From: ZC4RG30 sp963777735
GTDB lineage: Bacteria; Pseudomonadota; Gammaproteobacteria; Steroidobacterales; Steroidobacteraceae
Reading direction: 5' to 3'
DNA length: 64,000 nt
Assembly (NCBI GenBank): GCA_963777735.1
Contig: CAVZRQ010000008.1
Location: 744,001 to 808,000, forward strand
In this document: piece after piece, positions 1 to 8,025 of the stretch
How the letters are laid out: every line of letters starts with the position of its first letter
Numbering within the stretch: position 1 is the stretch's first letter
Notes under the pieces: model-generated
The model's database searches: none
What the model was told of the DNA's origin: nothing
Seen by the model: the letters and a program-made list of their open reading frames with translations, nothing else
Program-made: the position numbers and the translations under genes

Positions 1-1
1 G

Positions 2-442
2 GTCATCGTCAAGAAGGAAATCCACGATGCCTTCATGGTGGGGCCGGAAGCCGCGGTGGAACTGTTCCATGGCTACACCTACAGCAGCCATCCGACCGCC
101 TGCGCTGCCGGCATTGCCACGCTGGATATCTATGAGCGGGAAGGCATCTTCGAACGGGTCAAGGCGATTGCGCCGTATTGGGCCGATGCCGTGCACAGCC
201 TGAAGGGCCTGCCGGGCATCACCGATATCCGCACCTATGGACTGGTGGCGGCGGTTGAATACGAGCCGATTGCCGGATCACCGGGCAAGCGCGGCTTCGA
301 GACCTTCCTGAAGGCCTTCGACGCCGGCATCCTGGTGCGCGCAGCGGGGGACATCACCGCGATGTCGCCGCCGCTCATCATCGAGAAACCGCAGATCGAC
401 CAGCTGGTCGAAACCCTGGGCAAAGTGATCAAGTCGATGTAG
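2..442 (+). CDS. Class III omega-aminotransferase, C-terminal part (truncated by the window edge)
   Basis: The reading frame is open from base 2 and ends at the TAG at 440-442, so only about 146 C-terminal residues are present. The block HGYTYSSHPTACAAGIATL is typical of PLP-dependent class III aminotransferases close to beta-alanine/omega-amino acid:pyruvate aminotransferase. It follows the PLP-lysine region, which lies outside the window. The end (RAAGDITAMSPPLIIEK) matches the substrate-binding C-terminal domain. Such enzymes move an amino group from an omega-amino acid or amine to pyruvate in the cytoplasm. The exact substrate cannot be told from this part. A strong hairpin terminator follows. 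Confidence 0.88.
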   Translation, partial: VIVKKEIHDAFMVGPEAAVELFHGYTYSSHPTACAAGIATLDIYEREGIFERVKAIAPYWADAVHSLKGLPGITDIRTYGLVAAVEYEPIAGSPGKRGFETFLKAFDAGILVRAAGDITAMSPPLIIEKPQIDQLVETLGKVIKSM

Positions 443-480
443 TCAGCCGCGCCGGGCAGCTGGTTCAGCCAAAGAAGAAG

Positions 481-512
481 GCCCGGCGCTGTTGCGCCGG
501 GCCTTTGCATTT
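481..512. terminator. Bidirectional intrinsic terminator
   Basis: A perfect 9-bp stem (GCCCGGCGC / GCGCCGGGC, 481-489 with 494-502) with a TGTT loop is followed on the plus strand by CTTTGCATTT. On the minus strand it is followed by CTTCTTCTTT. It sits between the convergent aminotransferase and porin genes and can serve both. A second perfect 10-bp hairpin (524-533 with 540-549) lies just beyond it. Confidence 0.8.
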
Positions 513-562
513 CAAGCCGGGATGTTCTGCCGCATTTCTGCGGCAGAACCACGTGCCCGGCC

Positions 563-1231
563 TTATTCAGCCCAGGGCAGTGTCGTCGAGACCGTGAAAA
601 TCACGCGGTCGGTCTCGGCATTGTCGATGTCCGTATCGACGTACTTCATGTTCAGGGCGAAATTGCCCAGATTCTTGGTGATGCCCAGCGAGTAGTCGGT
701 GTATTCGCCGTCGATGTTCTTCCAGTAATCACCGAAGCTGTAACCCATGTGTGCGCCGATCGAGAAGCCATGCGGCAGGGGAACGTTGAGATTGCCTTCC
801 ACATAGATGGAGGTGTCGCCGTAATTGTCTGGCGAGAACCACACCTTGCCGTTGACCCAACCCTTGGTGATGCCGCCATACACTTCGACGACTTCCTTGA
901 AGTCGCTCGAGCTGGGGTAGGCATAGGCCACCGCCCCCACGTCATAGGCGAAGCTCTCTTCGGCGTCACCACCGGCAAACCCTGCGTAGAAGTCGATCTC
1001 CCAGACGGGATCGGCTCCGGGGAAATCCACATTGCTCGCCCAGGTGCCAAAGTACAGGCCGCCTTCCGTGTTGAAGGTCAGGCCGAGCTGGGCGGCCACA
1101 TTCTCGTCGGACTGCGTCAGGCCGCGGAAGTCATAGTCGGAAGTAATGGCTGGGGTGGCTGTGAGCCCGGCATTGGCCGCACCAGCAACAGCAAGCAGGG
1201 CCCCGGCAACTGCAATTCGAGACTTTATCAT
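563..1231 (-). CDS. TorF family putative outer-membrane porin (paralogue 1)
   Basis: This 222-residue protein has a signal peptide (residues 1-21, cut after AGAANA) and alternating polar/aromatic beta segments. It carries the family features SDYDFRGLTQS near the mature N-terminus, the ASNVDF block, repeated G-Y-D/E motifs and the ending TTLPWAE with an aromatic near the C-terminus. These fit the TorF-type putative porins (about 220-250 residues). The ATG at 1231 has GAGGAG about 9 bases upstream. A paralogue with the same start (IKSRIAVAGAL) and end (VSTTLPWAE) lies upstream at 1537-2211. Each has its own leader and they are separated by a terminator, so they are probably transcribed separately. 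The substrate is unknown. Confidence 0.87.
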   Translation of the reverse strand: MIKSRIAVAGALLAVAGAANAGLTATPAITSDYDFRGLTQSDENVAAQLGLTFNTEGGLYFGTWASNVDFPGADPVWEIDFYAGFAGGDAEESFAYDVGAVAYAYPSSSDFKEVVEVYGGITKGWVNGKVWFSPDNYGDTSIYVEGNLNVPLPHGFSIGAHMGYSFGDYWKNIDGEYTDYSLGITKNLGNFALNMKYVDTDIDNAETDRVIFTVSTTLPWAE

Positions 1232-1265
1232 TTAATTTTTCTCCTCAAATCAGACACAAGACTCT

Positions 1266-1290
1266 GGCACGTGTTGTAAACAACCTACGC
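1266..1290 (-). promoter_or_regulatory. Conserved leader element of porin 1
   Basis: On the minus strand this segment reads GCGTAGG...TTTACAACAcGTGCC. It matches a segment at 2244-2268 upstream of the second porin at 21 of 25 positions, and lies at nearly the same distance from the start codon (34 and 32 bases between). The surrounding spacers are diverged. It may be an operator, promoter core or 5'-UTR signal. Confidence 0.5.
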
Positions 1291-1423
1291 CACAGGCAAG
1301 CCCCAAGCCTATCAGTATCCCGGGTCGCGCAAAAGCTGAAGCGCCAAACGCCCGGTCACTGACATTTTTTGTTGTGCCAGACCAACACGCATTCATGCGC
1401 TGATCCGTTTTGCGTCAGGCAAC

Positions 1424-1456
1424 AAAAAAGCCCAGTGCTTGCGCACCGGGCTTTTC
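1424..1456. terminator. Bidirectional intrinsic terminator after porin 2
   Basis: AAAAAGCCCAGTGC pairs with GCACCGGGCTTTT around a short loop, with one mismatch. Read on the minus strand the stem is followed by TTTTTTGTT, so it ends transcripts of the porin gene 1537-2211. The rest of the 305-base gap (1232-1536) holds the leader of porin 1 and no gene that I can support. Confidence 0.78.
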
Positions 1457-1536
1457 TGGATCAACGAGACAGTTCAAACCAGTCTCGTCAACCAACCTGC
1501 CCCGCCACATCGCTGCAGCAGAGACAGGCCTATGGC

Positions 1537-2211
1537 TTATTCAGCCCAAGGCAGGGTCGTCGAGACCGAGAACACGAAGCGGTTGTCGAGACCGTCGGAA
1601 CCGTCCACGTACTTCAGGTTCGTGTCGAAGTTGCCGAAGCTCTTGCCAACGCCGATCGAAACATCGGTGATCGAGTCGCTGTAGTAGTCACCGTCGCTGA
1701 TGCCTGCATGGGCCAGCAGCGTGAAGTCCTGCGGCAGCGGGATCGCTGCGTTTGCTTCGAGGTAGTAGCCGGAGTCATCCGAGCTAAAGTAGTCATTCGA
1801 GTACCACAGCTTGCCCGAGAAGTAGCCCTTGCTGATGCCAGCATAGGCTTCCCAGGTGTTGCCGCTTCCGGCGCTCGGGTAGGTGTAGTAAGTCACACCA
1901 ACGTCGTAGCCGAAGGTCTCTTCAGCGTCACCGCCAGCGTAGCCAGCGAAGTAGTCGATTTCCATGCTGGGGTCGCCAGGTCCGAAGTCGACGTTGCTGC
2001 CCCAGATGCCGGCGTAGAAGCCGTTGTCGAAGGCATAGGTGCCGCCGAGCTGGAAGGCAGGGTCCATGCCGTCCTGGTCCGGGTTGGTCTGCGAGATACC
2101 GCGGAAGTCATAGTCCGTAGCAATAGTCGGGGTGATCGTGAGGCTGCCAGCATTCGCGGCGGCGGCCACGGCGAACAGGGCCCCGGCAACAGCAATTCGA
2201 GACTTGATCAT
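1537..2211 (-). CDS. TorF family putative outer-membrane porin (paralogue 2)
   Basis: This 224-residue paralogue of the neighbouring porin starts MIKSRIAVAGALFAVAAAA, is cut after AAANA, and ends VSTTLPWAE. The family block TDYDFRGISQT is at the mature N-terminus and the SNVDF block follows. An in-frame ATG five codons upstream (2226) overlaps the ribosome-binding site GGAGAG, so the ATG at 2211 is the better start. The two proteins keep length, motif order and terminal sequences but differ in loop regions, as expected for outer-membrane channels duplicated to take different solutes. The solute is not known. Confidence 0.87.
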   Translation of the reverse strand: MIKSRIAVAGALFAVAAAANAGSLTITPTIATDYDFRGISQTNPDQDGMDPAFQLGGTYAFDNGFYAGIWGSNVDFGPGDPSMEIDYFAGYAGGDAEETFGYDVGVTYYTYPSAGSGNTWEAYAGISKGYFSGKLWYSNDYFSSDDSGYYLEANAAIPLPQDFTLLAHAGISDGDYYSDSITDVSIGVGKSFGNFDTNLKYVDGSDGLDNRFVFSVSTTLPWAE

Positions 2212-2243
2212 GTAATAACTCTCCATAGATGGGACGAAAAACC

Positions 2244-2289
2244 GGCACTTGTTGTAAGCGCCCTACGCTATTGCGCAGCAACTAGCGTA
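2244..2289 (-). promoter_or_regulatory. Leader element and hairpin upstream of porin 2
   Basis: Bases 2244-2268 are the partner of the conserved element at 1266-1290. They run into an imperfect inverted repeat, TACGCTA/TAGCGTA extended by TTGC/GCAA with one bulge (2264-2289). Farther upstream on the minus strand, TTTACA and TACGCT are spaced by 17 bases and form a weak sigma-70-like promoter. The remaining gap to 2592 is AT-rich and holds no supported gene. Confidence 0.42.
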
Positions 2290-2592
2290 CCAGCATGGGA
2301 CTGTTGTGTAAAAGCAAAAGTTCCCACCGGGACGATTTCAGGGTCAATTACCATGAGAAAAGCAGTAGAAATACACCCTAACTATTTGTTTTGTATTTGC
2401 AAAATATTCATTTGCCGCCACATCTAATTCTCCTTCCAAAGCGGTCCAATACGCACCGGTGAATGCATAAAGCACCCATTGCCGCAAGCAAGCAACAGCA
2501 TAGTTGCCAAGGCGCAACAGAGAAGTTGCACTGTAAAATGGCGAGTTGGGGCAGATGCGGGAGAAAACGCACCATTTCCGAGCGCGGCAGGG

Positions 2593-3981
2593 TTACAGAC
2601 CGCTGATTGCGTTCCAGTCGCCGGCGGCCAGGGCGAGCGCCGAGCGCGTCCGCCAGTATTCCAGCACCACTCTTACCCAGGTGGCCTCGTCGGCCAGCGT
2701 GGCCTGACGGCGACGCAGCCGTTCTGGCGCCGCAGGATCCGCGCCAGCGCCAGCTTGCGATGCCGCCTGCCGCCGCGCAGGGAGAAACACTTCCCGGTCG
2801 AGCAGCTGCAGTTGCTGCCGGAAAGCACGCAGCTCGGCCACATGCAGGCGGATCCGTGTACGCGCCGTTATCCGCGCTGCTTCGAGCTGCCGCATGGCAA
2901 TACGCAGCTCGGCATCGGTCTGCAACAGCTGCGACTGACGCTGGTCGAACAAGGGGATTTCCACCACGGCATTGGGACCCGTGAACGAGGTACCGCCGAT
3001 GGCCTTGTCCCGGAACAAACCCAGCTCAAGCTGGTTCAACCAACGGAAGCGGCGCTTGGTGGCGAGCACCCGCAGACGCGCGTCGACGGCCTTGGCAGCA
3101 GCGAGCAGATCCAGCCGCTGCTGCATGGCAGCCGCTTCCACGGTCGCCGCATCGGGGTCGGTGTCCGGCACTGCGGGGAGGCGCACGGTGACCTGCCAGT
3201 CATCGCGCCAGCCGGTAACGCCCATGAGCTCGCCGAGTTTGCCGCGCGCGGTGGCAGCCGCCAGTTCCGACCGGATCACATCGCCCTGCTCGCGCGACAG
3301 ATCGCCGGCGACCACCGCCAGGGAGGGAGGCGTGCCCCCGCCTCCATTGGCCGCCGCCACAACGACCGAATCGTAGGCAGCACGGGCCGCTGCCAGGCTG
3401 CGTTCATTGAGCTCATGCACCTGCAGCGCGGCGCTGTATTCCAGCCAGGCCTGCACGACCAGCGCGGCATGGGAAATCGCCTGCTGCGCCACCTCGAAGC
3501 GGACGCGATCGAGCTCATGGCGGGCGACGGCAGAACGATCCGGGATGCTCAGCAAACCGATCACGTTCTGCAGCACGCCAATGCTGAGACTGCGGTCGGG
3601 ATAGAAGGCCGCGAGATCACCGCCGGGTTTGCGCGTACCGATGATGGCCACCGGGTTGGGAGGCGTCAGCGCGGCGATGAGCTGCGCACGGGAGATCTGC
3701 AGCTGTTCCAGCGAAACCTGCAGGCCGGGATTGGCGAGAAACGCGATGCCGACGGCCTCTTCCAGGGTGACGCCACCCTCCAGCAACGCGGCGGCGCGCA
3801 GACGGGCGGCCTGGTCCGCTTCAGGATTGCTGCGCCATTCCAGGCTGGCGCGGGACTGTGAGCGCACGAGCTCTGCCGTAGCCTCGACATTGTCCCGTGC
3901 CGATGGCACGGCGCAGGCGGTGACAGCAAGTGCCAGCGCGCAAACCAGCATGCAGCGAATGGGGGACCGGTACCTATGCAT
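2593..3981 (-). CDS. TolC-family outer-membrane efflux lipoprotein
   Basis: This protein has 462 residues. Its N-terminus has a hydrophobic stretch ending in a lipobox (ALAVTAC, lipidated Cys near residue 23). The rest is long alpha-helical, Ala/Arg/Leu/Gln-rich sequence with duplicated helical halves, as in outer-membrane factors of tripartite efflux systems (TolC/OprM/CusC class). The phrase GPNAVVEIPLFDQRQSQLLQ is the typical strand after the second helical pair. The first ATG (3981) has no clear ribosome-binding site; a Met ten codons later is an alternative start. It lies divergent from fghA, and no pump gene adjoins it. The exporter operon at 7.3-11.6 kb lacks its own outer-membrane factor and is a possible partner, which is inference. 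Confidence 0.82.
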   Translation of the reverse strand: MHRYRSPIRCMLVCALALAVTACAVPSARDNVEATAELVRSQSRASLEWRSNPEADQAARLRAAALLEGGVTLEEAVGIAFLANPGLQVSLEQLQISRAQLIAALTPPNPVAIIGTRKPGGDLAAFYPDRSLSIGVLQNVIGLLSIPDRSAVARHELDRVRFEVAQQAISHAALVVQAWLEYSAALQVHELNERSLAAARAAYDSVVVAAANGGGGTPPSLAVVAGDLSREQGDVIRSELAAATARGKLGELMGVTGWRDDWQVTVRLPAVPDTDPDAATVEAAAMQQRLDLLAAAKAVDARLRVLATKRRFRWLNQLELGLFRDKAIGGTSFTGPNAVVEIPLFDQRQSQLLQTDAELRIAMRQLEAARITARTRIRLHVAELRAFRQQLQLLDREVFLPARRQAASQAGAGADPAAPERLRRRQATLADEATWVRVVLEYWRTRSALALAAGDWNAISGL

Positions 3982-4036
3982 GGGCAGCCACTATATAGTG
4001 CCGCGACTGCGTGAACCAACGTTCCTTGGGACCAGG

Positions 4037-4876
4037 ATGAGCATCGAAACTACCAGCACACATCGCGTTGCAGGCGGCAGCCTGCACTTCTGCAGGCATG
4101 CCAGCAGCGCCACCGGCACCAGCATGCGCTTCTCCTTGTTTCTGCCCCAGGCTTCGGGGCCCCATCCGCTGTTGCTGTGGTTGTCGGGCCTGACCTGTAC
4201 CGAAGAGAACTTCTCGACGAAGGCCGGCGCCTACCTCCCCGCTGCACGACATGGCATGGCCGTGCTGGCGCCGGATACCAGCCCGCGGGGCGAAGGCGTT
4301 GCCGACGACGCCGCGTATGACCTGGGTCAGGGCGCCTCCTTCTATGTGGACGCCACGGCTGAACCCTGGGCCCGGCATTTCAGGATGGAGCAATACATCA
4401 CCCAGGAGCTGCCCGCAGTGGTGGGCAAGCACTTCGACGTGGACTTCAGCCGGTGCGGCATCAGCGGGCATTCCATGGGCGGACATGGTGCGCTGACGCT
4501 GGCACTGCGCCATCCGCAGCAATATCGCAGTGTGTCGGCTTTCTCGCCGATTGCCTCACCCAGCCGCTGCCCCTGGGGCATCAAGGCGCTGGGCACATAC
4601 CTCGGGCCCGATACCGCGCAGTGGGAACAACATGATGCTTCGCGGCTGCTGGAAAGCGGCGCGGGACGTGGCCGGTTTGATTCCATCCTCGTGGACCAGG
4701 GCACCGCCGACAGCTTCCTGGCAGAGCAGCTCAAGCCGGAACTGCTGGAAGCCGCCTGTGCCAAGGCAGGGCAGGCGCTGACGCTGCGCCGGCAGGAAGG
4801 CTACGACCACTCGTACTACTTCGTCAGCAGCTTCATCGCGGACCACGTGGCCTGGCATGCCGAGCGGCTGCGATGA
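4037..4876 (+). CDS. fghA: S-formylglutathione hydrolase
   Basis: This 279-residue esterase of the human esterase D/FghA type hydrolyses S-formylglutathione to formate and glutathione in formaldehyde detoxification. The family block LSGLTCTEENFSTKAG is present. The catalytic serine is in GHSMGG (S146), with Asp in VDQGTADSFL (D225) and His in GYDHSYYF (H258). The ATG at 4037 follows ACCAGG; the open frame extends farther upstream but has no family similarity there. The stop overlaps the start of the next gene (ATGA), which indicates translational coupling. The glutathione-dependent formaldehyde dehydrogenase usually found beside it is not in this window. Confidence 0.93.
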   Translation: MSIETTSTHRVAGGSLHFCRHASSATGTSMRFSLFLPQASGPHPLLLWLSGLTCTEENFSTKAGAYLPAARHGMAVLAPDTSPRGEGVADDAAYDLGQGASFYVDATAEPWARHFRMEQYITQELPAVVGKHFDVDFSRCGISGHSMGGHGALTLALRHPQQYRSVSAFSPIASPSRCPWGIKALGTYLGPDTAQWEQHDASRLLESGAGRGRFDSILVDQGTADSFLAEQLKPELLEAACAKAGQALTLRRQEGYDHSYYFVSSFIADHVAWHAERLR

Positions 4877-5847
4877 GCGCCCGTCCCCGGATCCTCCTCA
4901 CCCGTCGCTGGACCGAAGAGGTCGAGCGCCATCTGGAAGAACGCTTCGACGTCACGCGCAATGCAGACGATGTCCCGATGAGCGCAGAGCAGTTGCGCGC
5001 TGCCATGCGCGACTACGACGCCCTCTGCCCCACGGTGACCGACCGCCTGGATGAGGGCGTGCTCTCTGTCGCGGATCGCCGCGTGCGGCTGATCGGCAAC
5101 TTCGGCGTGGGCTACAACCACATCGACGTGGAAGCCGCGAAGCGGCTGGGCATCCGCGTCTCCAACACACCGGATGTGCTGACCGATACCGCCGCCGAGC
5201 TCGCCATCCTGCTGCTGCTGATGGCAACGCGTCGCGCGGGTGAAGGCGAGCGCGAACTGCGTGCCGGAAGATGGATCGGCTGGCGCCCCACGCACATGAT
5301 GGGCCAGAGCCTGGAAGGCAAGGTACTCGGCCTCATCGGCTTCGGGCGCATCGCGCAGGCTACGGCGCGCAAGGCGCACCATGCCTTTGGCATGCGCATC
5401 GCCTACAACGGCCGCCGGCGTGCCGCCACGGAAATCGAACAGGAGACCGGCGCGCGATTCGTGGATACCGTCGATGCGCTGGTGGCGGGCAGTGATGTGG
5501 TGTCGCTGCATTGCCCGGGCGGAGCCAGCACCTTTCACCTGATCAATGCCGAACGGCTGCGCCTGATGAAGCGCAGTGCGGTACTCATCAATACCGCACG
5601 TGGGCCGGTGGTCGATGAAGCGGCGCTGGTCGAGGCGCTGACCGAAAAGCGCATAGCTGCCGCCGGGCTCGATGTCTACGAAGAAGAACCCCGAGTGCAT
5701 CCGGGATTGCTTGCGCTGGAGAACGCGGTGCTGCTGCCACACCTCGGCAGCGCCACCGTGGAAACGCGCACCGCCATGGGCATGCGCGTGGCGCAGAACC
5801 TGGAAGCCTTCTTCGCAGGCGTGCCGCTGCGCGATACGGTGGTGTGA
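4873..5847 (+). CDS. Hydroxypyruvate/glyoxylate reductase (D-glycerate dehydrogenase), D-2-hydroxyacid dehydrogenase family
   Basis: This protein has 324 residues, the normal family length. The cofactor-binding motif is GLIGFGRIAQATARKA. The catalytic triad is visible as Arg in NTARGPVVDE (R243), Glu in YEEEP and His in LPHLGSAT (H290). The block GNFGVGYNHIDVEAA is typical of the glyoxylate/hydroxypyruvate reductase branch. It reduces hydroxypyruvate to D-glycerate, or glyoxylate to glycolate, with NAD(P)H in the cytoplasm. It overlaps fghA by four bases, and its GTGA end overlaps the glycerate kinase, so product and kinase are encoded together. Confidence 0.9.
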   Translation: MSARPRILLTRRWTEEVERHLEERFDVTRNADDVPMSAEQLRAAMRDYDALCPTVTDRLDEGVLSVADRRVRLIGNFGVGYNHIDVEAAKRLGIRVSNTPDVLTDTAAELAILLLLMATRRAGEGERELRAGRWIGWRPTHMMGQSLEGKVLGLIGFGRIAQATARKAHHAFGMRIAYNGRRRAATEIEQETGARFVDTVDALVAGSDVVSLHCPGGASTFHLINAERLRLMKRSAVLINTARGPVVDEAALVEALTEKRIAAAGLDVYEEEPRVHPGLLALENAVLLPHLGSATVETRTAMGMRVAQNLEAFFAGVPLRDTVV

Positions 5848-6734
5848 ACCGCTCCCCGATGCAGGACTGGATCGGGCAATTCCTGCAGCAGGAGCGGCTG
5901 CCGGATACCTACCGACACACCATCCAGCACGCGCTGCTGCCGCTGGCCGCTGCCATTTCGGCCCGCGCGAAGCTCAGCGACCACATGCTCGTGGTCGGAC
6001 TCTGCGGCGCACAGGGCAGCGGCAAATCCACGGCTGCTGCGGCTCTGGTGCAGATCCTGCAGCGGGAAGCTCTCCCTGCAGTGGCACTTTCCATCGATGA
6101 TTTCTACCTGCCACGGGCCGAGCGCAGCGCATTGGCGCGCAGTGTTCACCCGCTGCTGATCACGCGCGGTGTTCCGGGCACACATGACGTGGAACTGGCC
6201 CAGGCCACCATCGAATCGCTGGCAGAGGACGATCCGGTGCTGCTGCCCTCCTTCGACAAGGCCACTGATGACCGCCGCCCGCGCAGCCTGTGGCGAAGCT
6301 GCCAGGGCCCGATGCGTGTGGTGATCCTGGAAGGCTGGTGCGTCGGCGCCTTGCCACAGTCGACGGCCCAGCTCGCGAAACCGGTCAATGCGCTGGAACG
6401 GGAAGAAGATCCGGAGTGCCGCTGGCGCCGCTACGTGAATGACGCCCTCGCCACCCGCTATCCCGCCCTGTTCAATCGGCTGTCATTGCTGGTGCTGCTG
6501 GCTGCGCCCTCGTTTGAAGTGGTGCAGCGCTGGCGCGGCGAGCAGGAACAGCGGCTGCGCGAGAAACTGCAGCGCGAAGGCGGTGATGCGACCCGCGTGA
6601 TGGACGACGTGGCCATCGCGCGCTTCATCGCCCACTATGAGCGCGTGACGCGGCAGATCCTGCAGGAAATGCCGCTACGAGCCGATCACCTCATTTCGCT
6701 TGATGCGCAGCGAGTCGCTCGATACCAGCGGTGA
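5844..6734 (+). CDS. D-glycerate 3-kinase-like P-loop kinase
   Basis: This 296-residue protein resembles the plant-type GLYK family of glycerate 3-kinases. A P-loop GAQGSGKST lies near residues 55-63, followed by SIDDFYLP and the acceptor-site region RGVPGTHD. Later blocks are FDKATDDR and ILEGWCVG. It would phosphorylate D-glycerate to 3-phosphoglycerate, using the product of the upstream reductase and sending C2/C3 acids into central metabolism. The start is GTG at 5844, overlapping the previous stop as GTGA; the ATG at 5859 is an alternative. The last 44 bases overlap the convergent ppa gene. Confidence 0.86.
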   Translation: MNRSPMQDWIGQFLQQERLPDTYRHTIQHALLPLAAAISARAKLSDHMLVVGLCGAQGSGKSTAAAALVQILQREALPAVALSIDDFYLPRAERSALARSVHPLLITRGVPGTHDVELAQATIESLAEDDPVLLPSFDKATDDRRPRSLWRSCQGPMRVVILEGWCVGALPQSTAQLAKPVNALEREEDPECRWRRYVNDALATRYPALFNRLSLLVLLAAPSFEVVQRWRGEQEQRLREKLQREGGDATRVMDDVAIARFIAHYERVTRQILQEMPLRADHLISLDAQRVARYQR

Positions 6735-7236
6735 TGAAGCCGCGCGCTTCCTCGGCATCGCCCCAGCCAGTGACCTTGACCCACTTGCTGGATTCCAGAT
6801 CCTTGTAGTGCTCGAAGAAATGCTGGATCTGCTGGATGGTGATCAGCGGCAGGTCCGTGTAGTTGTGCACATGTTCATAGCGGCGGGTGAGTTTCGGCAC
6901 GGGCACCGCCACGATCTTTTCATCGCCACCGGCCTCGTCGAGCATCTTCAGCACGCCCACCGGCCGCACGGCAATGACCGAACCCGGCATCAGCCCACGC
7001 TGATTGGCAATGATCACATCGCAGGGATCGCCATCCTCGGACAGCGTATGCGGAATGAACCCATAGTTGCCGGGATATCGCATTGCCGTGTAGAGAAAGC
7101 GATCGACCACCAGCGCGCCCGATGGCTTGTGCATTTCGTACTTGATCGGCTCACCGCCAACGGGAACCTCCACGACGACATTGACTTCATGTGGGGGGTT
7201 GGCGCCGATCGGCAGGGCTTCCAGTCGCATCATCAA
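6691..7236 (-). CDS. ppa: Inorganic pyrophosphatase, family I
   Basis: This 181-residue cytoplasmic enzyme hydrolyses pyrophosphate to phosphate with Mg2+. The family I signature DGDPCD (residues 68-73) carries metal-binding aspartates. YPGNYGFIPHT, KLTRRYEHV and the C-terminal HFFEHYKDLE...KVTGWG are typical. Three Met codons in a row (7236, 7233, 7230) leave the exact start open. The 3' end overlaps the 3' end of the convergent kinase gene by 44 bases, so antisense contact of the two mRNAs is possible. Confidence 0.95.
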   Translation of the reverse strand: MMMRLEALPIGANPPHEVNVVVEVPVGGEPIKYEMHKPSGALVVDRFLYTAMRYPGNYGFIPHTLSEDGDPCDVIIANQRGLMPGSVIAVRPVGVLKMLDEAGGDEKIVAVPVPKLTRRYEHVHNYTDLPLITIQQIQHFFEHYKDLESSKWVKVTGWGDAEEARGFITAGIERLAAHQAK

Positions 7237-7290
7237 ACTCCATGACCAGGTTCGGGGGATAATTGCCGCGACTATAAGTTATCGCGCATC

Positions 7291-8021
<731 letters not shown>

Positions 8022-8025
<4 letters not shown>

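Noticed and set aside
443..562. Possible small RNA between the aminotransferase and porin genes
   Set aside because: The two hairpins are explained as a bidirectional terminator and an adjoining stem; no promoter is evident.
2479..3861. Long plus-strand open frame opposite the TolC-family gene
   Set aside because: It has no domain motifs, is antisense to a clear lipoprotein efflux gene, and is explained by high GC codon bias.
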